A DNA stretch of 64,000 bases, taken from contig NZ_JPOF01000003.1 of NCBI RefSeq assembly GCF_000733755.1, forward strand, positions 653,501 to 717,500, given 5' to 3'. Position 1 is the stretch's first letter. Each line of letters starts with the position of its first letter. The stretch is from Lachnoclostridium phytofermentans. GTDB lineage: Bacteria; Bacillota; Clostridia; Lachnospirales; Lachnospiraceae. This document shows, one piece after another, positions 39,391 through 49,724 of this stretch. The notes beneath the pieces were generated by a model. The model saw only the letters and a program-made list of their open reading frames with translations. It had not been told where the DNA came from and did not search any database. The translations under genes were made by a program, and so were the position numbers.

Positions 39391-41328
39391 CTACTTTACT
39401 GATTCACACAAAAATACCTGAATCGTTCGGGCAGGTACAACAACACTTGTCTTATAACCTATCTTGCCCTCTCTCTTCTCATCTAAGAGTTTTTCCTCTT
39501 TCGATGAAAGAACTAACTTCCATTCCGTATTTATATGAAATGATGGTAGTGCAAAGCTATGTTCTTCCCAATGTGCATTCATTGCGATGTAGCAAGAAGC
39601 ATCTGACGTTGTTTTATCTTTTAACGCAAATGCACCATGTAAAAGCACACCAAGCGTCCTACTAGAATGTGAATGATCTGGATACCAAGCTTTACTGCCA
39701 TGATATGATATATCTGGGCATCCACAAGATAAGATATCCAATCCACTTAATTCCCGAACATTGTGAAGTACCGGATGTGCTTTTCGAAAATGAATTAGTT
39801 GCTTCACAAAAGAAAATAATTCTTTCTGTTTCTTTTTCCCCGACCAAGAAACCCATCCCATGGAATTATCTTGACAATAAGCATTATTATTTCCTTCTTG
39901 TGAATTTCCAAACTCATCTCCTTGCAAAATCATCGGAGTTCCCTGACTTAAGAAAAGAAGCAGCCAAGCATTTTTTATCATCTGCAAACGAAGCTCATTG
40001 ATCTTCCTACGATTCGTATCTCCTTCCACTCCGCAATTCCAGCTATAATTAAAATCGGTACCATCCCGATTGCCCTCTTTATTTGCTTCGTTATGTTTAC
40101 AATCATAAGCGTATACATCAGCCAATGTAAACCCGTTATGATCAGCAATATAATTAATTACTCCACTCTTTTCTGGGTTTGAGCGAATTCTTTCCATGAT
40201 GTGTCCGATCTGTCCCTCATCCCCTTTGAGAAACCGTCTTACATCAATTAAAAATCCATCATTATAATCTGCAAGCATTTTCTTTCGTGGTACCGTCTCT
40301 CTGCCATAGATAGCATCCGTATTCCAATGTGTTGTAAATAACTTAATTCCCACCAGATAAGGATCTTTTGCAAATAATTGTTGTATAGAGTCCTCTACGT
40401 TCGTCCGAAAACCATCAATATGATAATGATGTGCCCAGTAACGTAGACAATCAATCATACACAAAACGTCCATCTCCCTAGGGAAATTCATATCCATTAG
40501 AACTTCTATTCCGTTCTCATGCAGTTTCTTTATCATCTGTTTCATCTCATTACTTGCATCATCAGGATTGGATGCATAAGAAGATTTTGGAGCAAAGTAA
40601 AAGCTATCCGTTGTATATCCCCAAAAATTCAGCTTACAATCTGCTTTGGAATCTTGATAAGAAAATCTAACTTTGTTTTGATACTCACTTGCTGCATAAG
40701 GCAATTCACTAAGCAATGGAGTTGGTTCCATCCTTTCATTAAACTCCACAAAAGGCATGAAAAATAGCGCATTGATCCCAAGTTCCTTAAAGTATGGTAT
40801 CTTCTCTATAATTCCTTTATAAGTCCCTTTATGCCGTACTTTAGAATCGTCGCTTTTCGTGAAACCACGTACATGTAATTTGTATAATATCAGATCTGAA
40901 TAAGAATGGCATAACGGTTCATCCTCATCCAACGAATACTCAGAAGTATCCCATGCCCCAAGTAGTCCTTGTAATCTTCCTTCCCGTTCCCCTTTTACAT
41001 AAGGAATCATACCATACTGTTCCCTCCCAAGAATCCTAGGGGCATAGGGGTCTATAAATTCCTTACCAAAAGCTTCGTAACGATATCCTAATACCGAAGA
41101 AACTTCTGATTCTGGTACAGAAGCAGAAAAGATATTTCCAAAACGAAAGCTCTTTTTCATTGAGATTTCCTTTATTATATTAATATCAATTTTACTATAT
41201 AGTTTCAACGTACAAGCAGACGCATTAGGAACAGCAACAGAGAAAATAAGTTTATCTCCTTGCTTCACAACCCCTAGCATCTTAGGTAATTGATTCTCTT
41301 CCTTCTTTGACTTTACATATCGCCCCAT
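39391..41328 (-). CDS. GlgX/isoamylase-like protein lacking catalytic residues
   Basis: A 645-residue protein with an N-terminal CBM48-like region, a GH13 barrel and a C-terminal beta domain, closest in layout to glycogen debranching enzymes (ADYNDGFLIDVRRFLKGDEG and LLFLSQGTPMILQGDEFGNS are typical). All three catalytic acids are replaced. Region II reads HIDGFRTNVED, with Asn310 at the nucleophile Asp. The acid/base Glu site reads LVGIKLF (Ile328-Lys329). Region IV reads ADHNGFTL, with Asn398 for Asp. Region I is also altered (MDMNFPRE). It is probably a glycan-binding or regulatory pseudoenzyme. The frame is intact, so it is not a decaying gene. Confidence 0.85.
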   Translation of the reverse strand: MGRYVKSKKEENQLPKMLGVVKQGDKLIFSVAVPNASACTLKLYSKIDINIIKEISMKKSFRFGNIFSASVPESEVSSVLGYRYEAFGKEFIDPYAPRILGREQYGMIPYVKGEREGRLQGLLGAWDTSEYSLDEDEPLCHSYSDLILYKLHVRGFTKSDDSKVRHKGTYKGIIEKIPYFKELGINALFFMPFVEFNERMEPTPLLSELPYAASEYQNKVRFSYQDSKADCKLNFWGYTTDSFYFAPKSSYASNPDDASNEMKQMIKKLHENGIEVLMDMNFPREMDVLCMIDCLRYWAHHYHIDGFRTNVEDSIQQLFAKDPYLVGIKLFTTHWNTDAIYGRETVPRKKMLADYNDGFLIDVRRFLKGDEGQIGHIMERIRSNPEKSGVINYIADHNGFTLADVYAYDCKHNEANKEGNRDGTDFNYSWNCGVEGDTNRRKINELRLQMIKNAWLLLFLSQGTPMILQGDEFGNSQEGNNNAYCQDNSMGWVSWSGKKKQKELFSFVKQLIHFRKAHPVLHNVRELSGLDILSCGCPDISYHGSKAWYPDHSHSSRTLGVLLHGAFALKDKTTSDASCYIAMNAHWEEHSFALPSFHINTEWKLVLSSKEEKLLDEKREGKIGYKTSVVVPARTIQVFLCESVK

Positions 41329-41595
41329 ACTTTCTTACCGTCCTTCTCCCTTCGTCTCCCTCTCTTATATGATTTCATCGAAGGCTTACCTCAGGATATC
41401 TGATCCTATTTTTTATTCTACCTAGATTAGTACGAGAAGTCAACAACAGGGCCAAATGGAATCATAAAATGAAACCATCTGACCCTGCCTGTTCCCAGGG
41501 ATTTTGATATAAACAATAACCCCTGATTTAAGCACTATTAAGCAAAATGCACGTTGCGGCATCCTATAAAAACGAAGGTATCCTTCCTTCTCGCA

Positions 41596-43224
41596 TTAGT
41601 CCTCTTCTGTATTCACTTGTAATACTTGTCTCTTACGTGCCATTACATCACTATCAAGATATTCGTCGTAAGTTGTAATCTTATCAATTAATCCATTTGG
41701 AGTAATCTCCATGATACGGTTTGCAATGGTCTGTATAAACTGATGATCTTGAGAGGTAAATAATACAACACCAGAGAACTTAATTAATCCATTATTCAGT
41801 GCTGTAATAGATTCCATGTCCAAGTGGTTTGTAGGCTCATCCATGATTAATGCATTTGCGCCCATAATCATCATCTTAGATAACATAACACGCACACGCT
41901 CACCACCGGAAAGTACCTTAACCTTCTTAACACCTTCCTCACCAGCAAATAACATTCTTCCAAGGAAACCACGAACATAAGTAACATCTTTCTCTGGTGA
42001 AAATGGCATTAACCAATCAACAATAATATCTTCACTATCAAAGTCTTTTGTATTATCTTTTGGGAAGTAAGCCTGAGTAGTTGTAATACCCCACTTATAT
42101 TCACCAGAGTCTGGTTCCATCTCACCGGATAAAATCTTAAACAAGGTAGTACTAGCAAGTGTGTTACCACCAACAAACGCAACCTTATCTTCACGGTTAA
42201 TAATAAAAGAAATATTATCTAAAATCTTAACACCGTCAATCGTCTTACTTAAATTAGTAACTGTTAAAACTTCATTTCCAATCTCACGACTTGGTCTAAA
42301 GTCAATGTATGGATACTTTCTACTGGAAGGACGTATTTCATCAAGTTCAATTTTCTCTAATGCACGCTTTCTAGAAGTTGCCTGTTTTGACTTTGATGCA
42401 TTCGCGGAGAAACGTTGAATAAATTCTTGTAACTCCTTAATCTTATCTTCCTTCTTTCGGTTTGCTTCCTTCATCTGCTTAACCATTAACTGACTGGATT
42501 CATACCAAAAGTCATAGTTACCAGCATATAACTGAATCTTAGCATAATCAATGTCTGCAATATGAGTACAAACTTTATTTAAGAAATAACGGTCATGGGA
42601 CACTACAATAACCGTATTTTCGAAGTTTATTAAAAACTCTTCTAACCAGCGAATTGCCTCTAAATCAAGGTGGTTCGTAGGCTCATCTAGTAACAGGATA
42701 TCTGGATTACCAAATAAAGCCTGTGCAAGAAGTACCTTCACCTTCTGAGCACCATTTAATTCGCTCATCATTTTGTAGTGTAAATCTGTTTCAATTCCTA
42801 GTCCGTTTAATAAAGTGGCAGCATCGGATTCTGCTTCCCATCCGTTTAATGTTGCAAATTCTGCTTCCAGTTCACTTGCTTTAATACCATCCTCTTCGGA
42901 GAAATCCTCCTTTGCATAAATGGCATCCTTTTCTTTCATGATATCATACAATCTCTGATTTCCCATAATAACTGTGTTGAGAACATCAAATGCATCATAC
43001 TTAAAGTGATCCTGTTGCAAAAATGATAATCTCTGTCCAGGAGTGATAATAATATCTCCTTTACTTGGTTCGATTTGGCCTGAAAGGATTTTTAAAAAAG
43101 TGGATTTTCCTGCTCCGTTGGCTCCAATTAAACCATAGCAGTTTCCTTCTGTAAATTTAATATTGACATCCTCGAATAAGGCTCTCTTTCCTATTCTAAG
43201 AGTTACATCGCTTGCTTGAATCAT
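41596..43224 (-). CDS. ABC-F family ATPase with degenerate second Walker A
   Basis: A 542-residue soluble protein with two ABC ATPase domains and no membrane helices, as in ABC-F translation factors. Domain 1: Walker A GANGAGKST near residue 35, signature LNGAQ, Walker B LLLDEPTNHLD. Domain 2: signature LSGGE, Walker B LIMDEPTNHLD. Domain 2 Walker A reads GGNTLASTT, so the invariant Lys is Ser. The linker between the domains is charged (EANRKKEDKIKELQEF). It resembles the YbiT/YkpA group rather than antibiotic-resistance types. It likely acts on the ribosome. It stands alone between the GlgX-like and LRR genes. Confidence 0.9.
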   Translation of the reverse strand: MIQASDVTLRIGKRALFEDVNIKFTEGNCYGLIGANGAGKSTFLKILSGQIEPSKGDIIITPGQRLSFLQQDHFKYDAFDVLNTVIMGNQRLYDIMKEKDAIYAKEDFSEEDGIKASELEAEFATLNGWEAESDAATLLNGLGIETDLHYKMMSELNGAQKVKVLLAQALFGNPDILLLDEPTNHLDLEAIRWLEEFLINFENTVIVVSHDRYFLNKVCTHIADIDYAKIQLYAGNYDFWYESSQLMVKQMKEANRKKEDKIKELQEFIQRFSANASKSKQATSRKRALEKIELDEIRPSSRKYPYIDFRPSREIGNEVLTVTNLSKTIDGVKILDNISFIINREDKVAFVGGNTLASTTLFKILSGEMEPDSGEYKWGITTTQAYFPKDNTKDFDSEDIIVDWLMPFSPEKDVTYVRGFLGRMLFAGEEGVKKVKVLSGGERVRVMLSKMMIMGANALIMDEPTNHLDMESITALNNGLIKFSGVVLFTSQDHQFIQTIANRIMEITPNGLIDKITTYDEYLDSDVMARKRQVLQVNTEED

Positions 43225-43479
43225 TTCGATACCTAGCCTTTCTATTTTTGCGCTATTACCTATTTTACAGGAAAATCAGTAATTTGCAAGCTCTTTTTAA
43301 CTTGCTGTAAATCTTTGGCGCGTTTTCATCTTATGCACTGTGAGGCTATCTCCATTAACGGTTATCAATATTTGTCCCAAAGTGCTTTCTTATTGTTTAT
43401 TCTACACCATTTTATCTAACAAGAAAAACAATCTACGTTAGCTTTTCTTTGTCGTGAATATAATAAAAAATGTATCCCA

Positions 43480-44937
43480 TTATTCTATTATATCCACCAC
43501 TGCTTCCTGATAACCGAAACCATTTTCCTTCGCATAGGTTTCTGCTGTTGAATTCTTAGGAGTTACAATTACTAGGTTTGATATCTCTCCAAAAATTTCA
43601 TTACCAAAGGATACCGTGGTGTCTGGTATAGTAATCTCCTCTAAATTTGTGCATGCATAAAAAGCCATATCTCCAATGTGTATCGTTCCTATTGGAATAT
43701 CAATATAGGTTAACGATTGACAGGAAGAAAAGCTCATATCTTCGATTGTCGCTATGGAACCTAAAAAGACAACCTCTGTCAATGAGGTATTCGAAGTAAA
43801 TGCCGCAAATGGAATCCTAGTCAATTTCTTTGGTATAATTACACTCTCTAGTTTCTCACAGGCACTAAATGCTCCTTCTCCAAGATAAGTTAGACTATCC
43901 GGAAGTCTTAATTCCGTTATAGAATAACAATCAGAAAAAGCGTAATCACCAATCTTAGTTATGTTTGGTGTTAATTCAAAAGATAATTGTATACATCCAG
44001 AGAATGCTTCATTTTCAATAACCGATAGTTTATCTGGTAATTCAACCCTTGTCAGGTTTTTTGCTAAGGAAAATGCACCTTCTGCAATTCGATTAACACT
44101 TTTTAGAATTGTATATTCTTTTACTTCGCTACCGGAAGGGTACTTTACTAGCGTATTCTTATCTTTTGTATATAACACTCCATCGGTTATCGTATAATGT
44201 TTATTTTCTTTTGGTAACGTCATTGTCTCAAGAGCTGGACATATTCCAAACGCTGACTGTTCAATCACTTCTAATGATGATGGAAAGCTTATCTCCTTGA
44301 GCTCATAACACTTTTGAAATGCTCTGCTTTTAATTACTTTAAGCCCTTCTGGTAATACAAGTTTTGTGATTGATGTATTATAAAAAGCATACTCTTCTAT
44401 TGCTGTAACCGGGTATGATTCTATACTCTCTGGTATGATCAACTCATTCTTAGGCGGTGTTTCCAATCCAGTAATTAAAACTTCACCTTCTTTTATCATA
44501 AAGGTTAGTATCGTTCCTTCATCATCAATACAAACTTTCGTTTTATCTTCAGATACCCATCCTTTCGTACCCTTTTTAATATCCTCTGCCCTAGAATTTT
44601 CCTTGTCTTGATCGGAATTTACGCTATTCTTATCCTCACTGGCATTTTCCTTCTTATCATCCTCCATCTTCGATTCTTGATCACTTTTATCATCCATGTG
44701 ATTATCTTCTTTATTATGTTCTTCCTTATATGGAGTAGTAGTCGGAATGTTTATATTCTTATTTGGTATTTCACTCGGCTCTGTGGTTATCGAAGGATTC
44801 CCTGATGTATTCAATTCCTCATTATTCCCCTGCTCTTTGTTAGGATTAGTAACTTCTTGGGACTTTGGTTTTTGGCTACAAGCAGTGACCAAACCCGCTA
44901 GCAATACGAAACATAATATTAGGAACCGCTTCTTCAT
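43480..44937 (-). CDS. BspA-like leucine-rich-repeat lipoprotein
   Basis: A 485-residue surface lipoprotein. Lipobox LVTAC gives Cys at residue 20. A strongly charged linker (about 30-125, rich in Glu, Asp, Lys, Asn) spans the wall. The rest is about ten LRR_5 (BspA/TpLRR) units of about 23 residues, each like IEEYAFYNTSITKLVLPEGL. A C-terminal non-repeat cap ends GFGYQEAVVDIIE. Such proteins mediate surface binding. GGAGG precedes the start. No partner gene is evident. Confidence 0.92.
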   Translation of the reverse strand: MKKRFLILCFVLLAGLVTACSQKPKSQEVTNPNKEQGNNEELNTSGNPSITTEPSEIPNKNINIPTTTPYKEEHNKEDNHMDDKSDQESKMEDDKKENASEDKNSVNSDQDKENSRAEDIKKGTKGWVSEDKTKVCIDDEGTILTFMIKEGEVLITGLETPPKNELIIPESIESYPVTAIEEYAFYNTSITKLVLPEGLKVIKSRAFQKCYELKEISFPSSLEVIEQSAFGICPALETMTLPKENKHYTITDGVLYTKDKNTLVKYPSGSEVKEYTILKSVNRIAEGAFSLAKNLTRVELPDKLSVIENEAFSGCIQLSFELTPNITKIGDYAFSDCYSITELRLPDSLTYLGEGAFSACEKLESVIIPKKLTRIPFAAFTSNTSLTEVVFLGSIATIEDMSFSSCQSLTYIDIPIGTIHIGDMAFYACTNLEEITIPDTTVSFGNEIFGEISNLVIVTPKNSTAETYAKENGFGYQEAVVDIIE

Positions 44938-45453
44938 TCATCCATCCTCCTTTGCATCATTATTTTTATTATATCATCTGGTAATATTTATGTAAAGGAA
45001 GGTGCCTTTACTTAAGGAAAAAGCCAGATGATACGGTTTAACTCTACTTCTACATCGTTATGCTGATTTTTATTCTCTTATTTCATAATGAATTACCTGG
45101 TTTTAAGTGCTACCTCAAAGCAATCTATGATGCATTCGAATAACAGAAAATATTAGACTTAAGATAAACTGATAACATGATAATCTAATAATTATATTTA
45201 TTATATTTGTTCTTACCATAACAAAATATGTCATTAATACGCCGTATGGAAATACTTGACATTAACACCCAAATAAAGTACTCTATAGTTATACTATTGC
45301 AATAGTATGAAAGAATGTGAAGCCCTTGCAAATAATAACTTAATAATATAGTTCTTAAAAAAGATATATGTTACAACAGGTGTTAATCTTTTTGATGATG
45401 GTATGATATGGCAATAATTATAATATAAACTATATTAGATAGGTGTGATTGTA
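44938..45453. other. Divergent intergenic region with promoter and palindrome
   Basis: 516 bp between the LRR lipoprotein and the small lipoprotein. The promoter/palindrome near 45256-45308 is listed separately. The rest is AT-rich without a convincing open frame. Confidence 0.5.
45256..45308 (+). promoter_or_regulatory. Candidate promoter and perfect palindrome upstream of small lipoprotein
   Basis: TTGACA (45256-45261) with TACTCT 17 bases on (45279-45284), followed by an 18-base perfect palindrome ATACTATTG-CAATAGTAT (45291-45308). The palindrome would cover the transcription start, as a repressor site would. Confidence 0.5.
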
Positions 45454-46044
45454 ATGAAGAAATTAGTTTTGCTTTGTGCTTTTTTATTGTTTTCTCTAAT
45501 TGTAATTGGCTGTGGCTCAGAAAAGGAACCATTAAGTGTGAAAAAAATGTCTGATTATTTTATTCAGAATAATTCAATTGCAATAGCTCATACATCATGG
45601 GGGGCTTCGCTCGATAATGTAAAGAAGAGTATAGGAGATTATAACGAGTATTTAAATGGGGTTCGGAAGAGTTTAATACCTCTTAGGCAGACATTTTTTC
45701 AAGATATTAATATGACAACTGCGGAAATAGTATTTTTCATTGATGAGAACGAAGAACTACACAATGTCTGGTATAAGTTTTATTTCGAGGACTCAGAATC
45801 TGCAGAATCGAAAATGAAAGAACTAGTTGACTATTGTAAAAAAAACTTTCCACCCGATTTTCGTTATAGTTATGATCAAAGTCATAAAGTACTTCTAGAA
45901 GATCAAACGATATATCAACTCTCAAAAGCGAATTGGGTTGATTCAGAGAACGCACGATTCCAGATTACGATTGAACCAGATTCAAAAAAAGGATTTTTCT
46001 TATTTTTTAAGTTGACTAGCAATAAAATTACAGGCTTATATTAG
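45454..46044 (+). CDS. Small lipoprotein, unknown function
   Basis: A protein of about 196 residues with a lipoprotein signal (lipobox VIGC, Cys near residue 20) and a soluble domain of about 175 residues rich in charged and aromatic residues. I recognise no domain. A GTG three codons upstream is an alternative start; the ATG at 45454 follows AGGTG by eight bases. It is preceded by a TTGACA promoter with an 18-base palindrome and followed by a bidirectional terminator, so it is a free-standing, probably regulated gene. Confidence 0.75.
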   Translation: MKKLVLLCAFLLFSLIVIGCGSEKEPLSVKKMSDYFIQNNSIAIAHTSWGASLDNVKKSIGDYNEYLNGVRKSLIPLRQTFFQDINMTTAEIVFFIDENEELHNVWYKFYFEDSESAESKMKELVDYCKKNFPPDFRYSYDQSHKVLLEDQTIYQLSKANWVDSENARFQITIEPDSKKGFFLFFKLTSNKITGLY

Positions 46045-46120
46045 GATATTATCTTACAGATAATCATAGTATGGTTATTTTTCATAAGATAGTTTTTCAA
46101 ATTAATTAGTAAAACTTAAG

Positions 46121-46170
46121 AGAGCTTTTGCAATAGAAAGATTAGATATCTTCTCTAAGGCAAAAGCTCT
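46121..46170. terminator. Bidirectional terminator between small lipoprotein and glnN
   Basis: A perfect 11-bp stem (46121-46131 and 46160-46170) with a 28-base loop that can itself pair in part, between converging genes. Confidence 0.7.
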
Positions 46171-46195
46171 TTCATAATATTATTTTTTTATTTCA

Positions 46196-48304
46196 TTATA
46201 CTTCAAACAACAAATCTCCATAAGTTGGAACTGGCCATACCTCTTTATCAACCATTGTCTCTAATAAATCAATTGGTTCTCTTAACTCAGCCATTGCTGG
46301 GAAGACTTCGTTTCTAAAGTAATTAGCCTGGTCTTCCCCTTCCTCCATAGCGGAGGCAATCTTTGAGTACTCTGTTAATTTTTCTAGTGCTTTCTTTGCT
46401 TGAGCTAAAAGTAATGAAGTCTCTGTCAATAAATTAGTCTGAACACTGACATCTGCTGTAGGTACAGCTGTTTTTATTGCATTGATGCTACTAGCAAGCG
46501 TTGTAGTAAATTTAATAACAGCAGGGATAAACTTTCTATTAGCCATTTCAATCATCGTCTTTGCTTCAATATTAATTGCTTTTGAATAAGATTCATATAA
46601 AACTTCTGCACGAGACTTTAATTCTGTTGGCGTTAAAACATGGTGCTTCTCAAATAACGTAATTGCCTTATCAGAAACTAAAGCTGGTACCGCGGCAACC
46701 ATAGAATTCAAGTTTGGTAAACCACGTTTTTCTGCCTCTTCTACCCATGCATCGGAATATCCATTCCCATTAAATACAATTCTCTGATGCTCTGTAACAG
46801 TCTTCTTAATTAAGTCATGTACTGCAAGTTCAAAGTTATCTGCCTTTTCTAATTCATCTGCCATATCGCAAAGAACATCTGCAACAATTGTATTTATTGT
46901 TGTATTTGCATCTGCAATTGACATAGAAGAGCCAACCATACGGAATTCAAATTTATTACCTGTAAACGCAAATGGTGAAGTACGATTACGGTCTGTTGCA
47001 TCCTTCTTAAGCTCTGGAAGTGTGTGCACACCTGTTCTTAATCGGCCACCCTGCTTGGAGCTTGTTGCTGCTCCAGTTTCAATTAACTGAGTTAAAACAT
47101 CTGCAAGCTGCTCTCCAAGGAAAATAGATATAATCGCTGGTGGAGCTTCGTTTGCACCAAGTCTGTGATCATTGCCTGGATTCGATGCAGAAAGTCTAAG
47201 TAAGTCTGCATGTAAATCCACTGCCTTTAAGATTGCAGATAAGAATAATAAGAACTGAACATTCTCATGTGGTGTCTTACCTGGGTCTAATAGATTCTTT
47301 CCTGTATTTGTTACAATAGACCAGTTGTCATGTTTGCCGGAACCATTCACTCCTGCGAATGGTTTCTCATGAAGAAGACAAGCAAGGCCATGGCGGATTG
47401 CAACCTTTTTCATGATATCCATAATTAACTGATTATGATCTGTTGCAATATTAGCCGTCGTATAAATTGGAGCGATTTCATGCTGAGCTGGTGCAACTTC
47501 GTTATGCTGAGTTTTTGATAAAATCCCTAGCTTCCAAAGTTCCACATTTAATTCTTTCATAAAGGAAGCAATTCTTTCTTTAATAGAACCAAAGTAATGA
47601 TCGTCAAGCTCCTGACCTTTTGGTGGCATAGCTCCAAATAAGGTACGACCAGTAAATACTAAATCATCTCTCTTTAAGTACTTTTCTCTATCCACTAAGA
47701 AGTACTCCTGCTCTGCTCCGACGGAACAGGATACACTTGTAACATCGTTATGTCCGAATAATTTGCAAATACGAACTGCATGTGTACTTATCGCTTCCAT
47801 CGAACGAAGTAATGGAGTTTTTTTATCAAGAGCTTCCCCGGTATATGCACAAAATGCAGTTGGAATACACAGGGTAACGCCTGCTGCATCTTCTTTTAAG
47901 AATGCTGGTGATGTACAATCCCAAGCAGTATATCCTCTTGCTTCAAATGTTGCTCTTAACCCACCGGATGGGAAGGAAGAAGCATCTGGTTCACCTTTAA
48001 TTAATTCTTTTCCTGAGAACTCCATTAATATCTTTCCATTTGGAGCTGGGGATATAAAAGAATCGTGCTTTTCAGCGGTAATTCCTGTCATCGGCTGGAA
48101 CCAATGAGTATAATGTGTTGCACCCCTCTCAATTGCCCAGTCCTTCATCGCATTTGCTACTATCTCAGCGACCTGTGGATCTAAATCCTCACCATTCTTA
48201 ATGGTCTTTTTTAATGCCTCAAAAGTTTTCTTTGGCAAACATTCCATCATGGTAGCTTCATCAAATACGTCGATACCAAAAATATCGGTTAATTTCTCCG
48301 CCAT
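46196..48304 (-). CDS. glnN: Type III glutamine synthetase
   Basis: A 702-residue ATP-dependent glutamate-ammonia ligase; the length identifies the large GSIII class. Active-site segments are [18 protein letters not shown] near residue 262, [11 protein letters not shown] near 321, [13 protein letters not shown] near 380 and [16 protein letters not shown] near 440. It assimilates ammonium. GAAGGAG lies before the ATG. GSIII genes are usually induced by nitrogen limitation; no regulatory site could be identified in the 500 bases upstream. Confidence 0.96.
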   Translation of the reverse strand: MAEKLTDIFGIDVFDEATMMECLPKKTFEALKKTIKNGEDLDPQVAEIVANAMKDWAIERGATHYTHWFQPMTGITAEKHDSFISPAPNGKILMEFSGKELIKGEPDASSFPSGGLRATFEARGYTAWDCTSPAFLKEDAAGVTLCIPTAFCAYTGEALDKKTPLLRSMEAISTHAVRICKLFGHNDVTSVSCSVGAEQEYFLVDREKYLKRDDLVFTGRTLFGAMPPKGQELDDHYFGSIKERIASFMKELNVELWKLGILSKTQHNEVAPAQHEIAPIYTTANIATDHNQLIMDIMKKVAIRHGLACLLHEKPFAGVNGSGKHDNWSIVTNTGKNLLDPGKTPHENVQFLLFLSAILKAVDLHADLLRLSASNPGNDHRLGANEAPPAIISIFLGEQLADVLTQLIETGAATSSKQGGRLRTGVHTLPELKKDATDRNRTSPFAFTGNKFEFRMVGSSMSIADANTTINTIVADVLCDMADELEKADNFELAVHDLIKKTVTEHQRIVFNGNGYSDAWVEEAEKRGLPNLNSMVAAVPALVSDKAITLFEKHHVLTPTELKSRAEVLYESYSKAINIEAKTMIEMANRKFIPAVIKFTTTLASSINAIKTAVPTADVSVQTNLLTETSLLLAQAKKALEKLTEYSKIASAMEEGEDQANYFRNEVFPAMAELREPIDLLETMVDKEVWPVPTYGDLLFEV

Positions 48305-48635
48305 AAATCTTATCTCCTTCCAAAATGATATAAGTTTTTTCTCAGAAAATCCCTTACAATTTACATTCAGATACCATTAAAACACATACAAAATAAAAAA
48401 ACAATGAAACTTTCCTAGCATCCGTGAAATTGTTATAAAAAAAGGTGCTCTCACTAATAGGAGAACACCATTGCTCTAAGAACTTTTTCTTATTATTAAA
48501 ATATCACGTTTATTAAGAAATGTGAAGTATTTTTTTTAAAAATTTACAAATTTTCTGTTTTTCCATAAATTACGCAATCTCATCTTTTCAATTTATGCAA
48601 TATGAACAGAACCTATTCTTTACTTATAAGTAAGG
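48305..48635. other. glnN upstream region
   Basis: AT-rich. An imperfect hairpin (about 48443-48471, stem GGTG-C-TCTC) lies about 140 bases upstream of glnN. No clear promoter pair was found. Confidence 0.35.
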
Positions 48636-48794
48636 ACTATCTTACTTATCTTTCTTACTTATCTATCTTACTTATCTTTCTTACTTATCTTTCTTACTTA
48701 TCTTTCTTACTTATCTTTCTTACTTATCTTTCTTACTTATCTTTCCGACTTATCTTCCTTGCTTATCTTTCATACCTATCTTTTTTACTTACCA
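48636..48794. repeat. 13-bp minisatellite downstream of mscS
   Basis: About eleven tandem copies of CTTACTTATCTTT (from 48641), nearly perfect in the first eight and decaying towards mscS. The strand is purely pyrimidine apart from the A residues. It begins about ten bases after the mscS stop codon. Confidence 0.9.
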
Positions 48795-48804
48795 TTCTAT
48801 TTTT

Positions 48805-49707
48805 TTACTTCGCTACCTTTTCACTAACGACCGTAACATCCATCTGATTAAATGGTATCGTAAACCCTTTTTCATCAAACATATATTTTATCGTTTCAAG
48901 GAGTTCTCCCTTTAGTACAAAACAATCCTCTGTTTTAACCCAAACACGCATTGAGATTTCTACAGCATCTTTTCCATAGCCACTTACAAATAAGTCTACA
49001 GGATGATCCATAAGGATTTTATCATTTCTTTGACTGATTAAAAAAAGTTCCTGTTTTACTGATTTTATATCATCATCATATCCAATTGGTATAATTAAAT
49101 CCAAGCGTCGTATTGGCTCATTCGTAGCATTGGTAATCTCACTATTAGCTAGGGTTCCATTAGGTAAAACAACTAATTTGTTTTCAATGGTCAATATCTT
49201 AGTATAGAAAATATCTATGGCTATGACAGTACCCTCGTTTCCTTTTACATTAATAAAATCACCAACACGGAATGGCTTTAATATAAGTATAAGTACTCCG
49301 CCTGCAAAGTTAGACAAGCTTCCTTGTAAGGCCAGACCTATTGTCAAACCAATGGATCCAAGTAACGCAACAAATGATGTTGTTGGTAACCCTAGCGTTG
49401 CAGCAATTGTAATTAACAAAAGGCCATAGCAAATCGCTTTTAACACAGAGATTAGAAAGTTGGATACACCGACATCCATCTTTGCTCGTTCAAAAGTTTT
49501 CCTCACTATTTTAACTAATAGTTTTATAAGTTTCTTACCTACAACATAGATAAGAAGTGATATTAATAATAAAAATAAAAAATGCAATGCTTTCGGCCAA
49601 AAATCATCCCATAATTTTGAAAGTTTTGACATGAACTTATTTAATTCTAAATCTTGCAGTTCCTCTTTTAATGAGTTACTCTGCGTCAATAAAATTAGTT
49701 TATTCAT
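48805..49707 (-). CDS. mscS: Small-conductance mechanosensitive channel
   Basis: A 300-residue MscS-family channel that opens under membrane tension to release solutes. Three membrane segments lie in residues 35-150; the pore helix reads GSIGLTIGLALQGSLSNFAGG, followed by KPFRVGDFI at the start of the beta domain. The C-terminal cytoplasmic alpha-beta part follows to residue 300. It lies 17 bases downstream of glgB and is probably cotranscribed. A minisatellite begins right after its stop codon. Confidence 0.93.
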   Translation of the reverse strand: MNKLILLTQSNSLKEELQDLELNKFMSKLSKLWDDFWPKALHFLFLLLISLLIYVVGKKLIKLLVKIVRKTFERAKMDVGVSNFLISVLKAICYGLLLITIAATLGLPTTSFVALLGSIGLTIGLALQGSLSNFAGGVLILILKPFRVGDFINVKGNEGTVIAIDIFYTKILTIENKLVVLPNGTLANSEITNATNEPIRRLDLIIPIGYDDDIKSVKQELFLISQRNDKILMDHPVDLFVSGYGKDAVEISMRVWVKTEDCFVLKGELLETIKYMFDEKGFTIPFNQMDVTVVSEKVAK

Positions 49708-49724
49708 AGTTGTCCTCCAAGTTT

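Noticed and set aside
41448..41492. Inverted repeat upstream of the ABC-F stop codon region as a terminator
   Set aside because: The stem has several mismatches and no T tract on either strand.
48602..48847. Open frame coding a Leu/Tyr/Ser/Phe repeat protein
   Set aside because: It is a translation of the 13-bp minisatellite and overlaps the end of mscS; no ribosome site.
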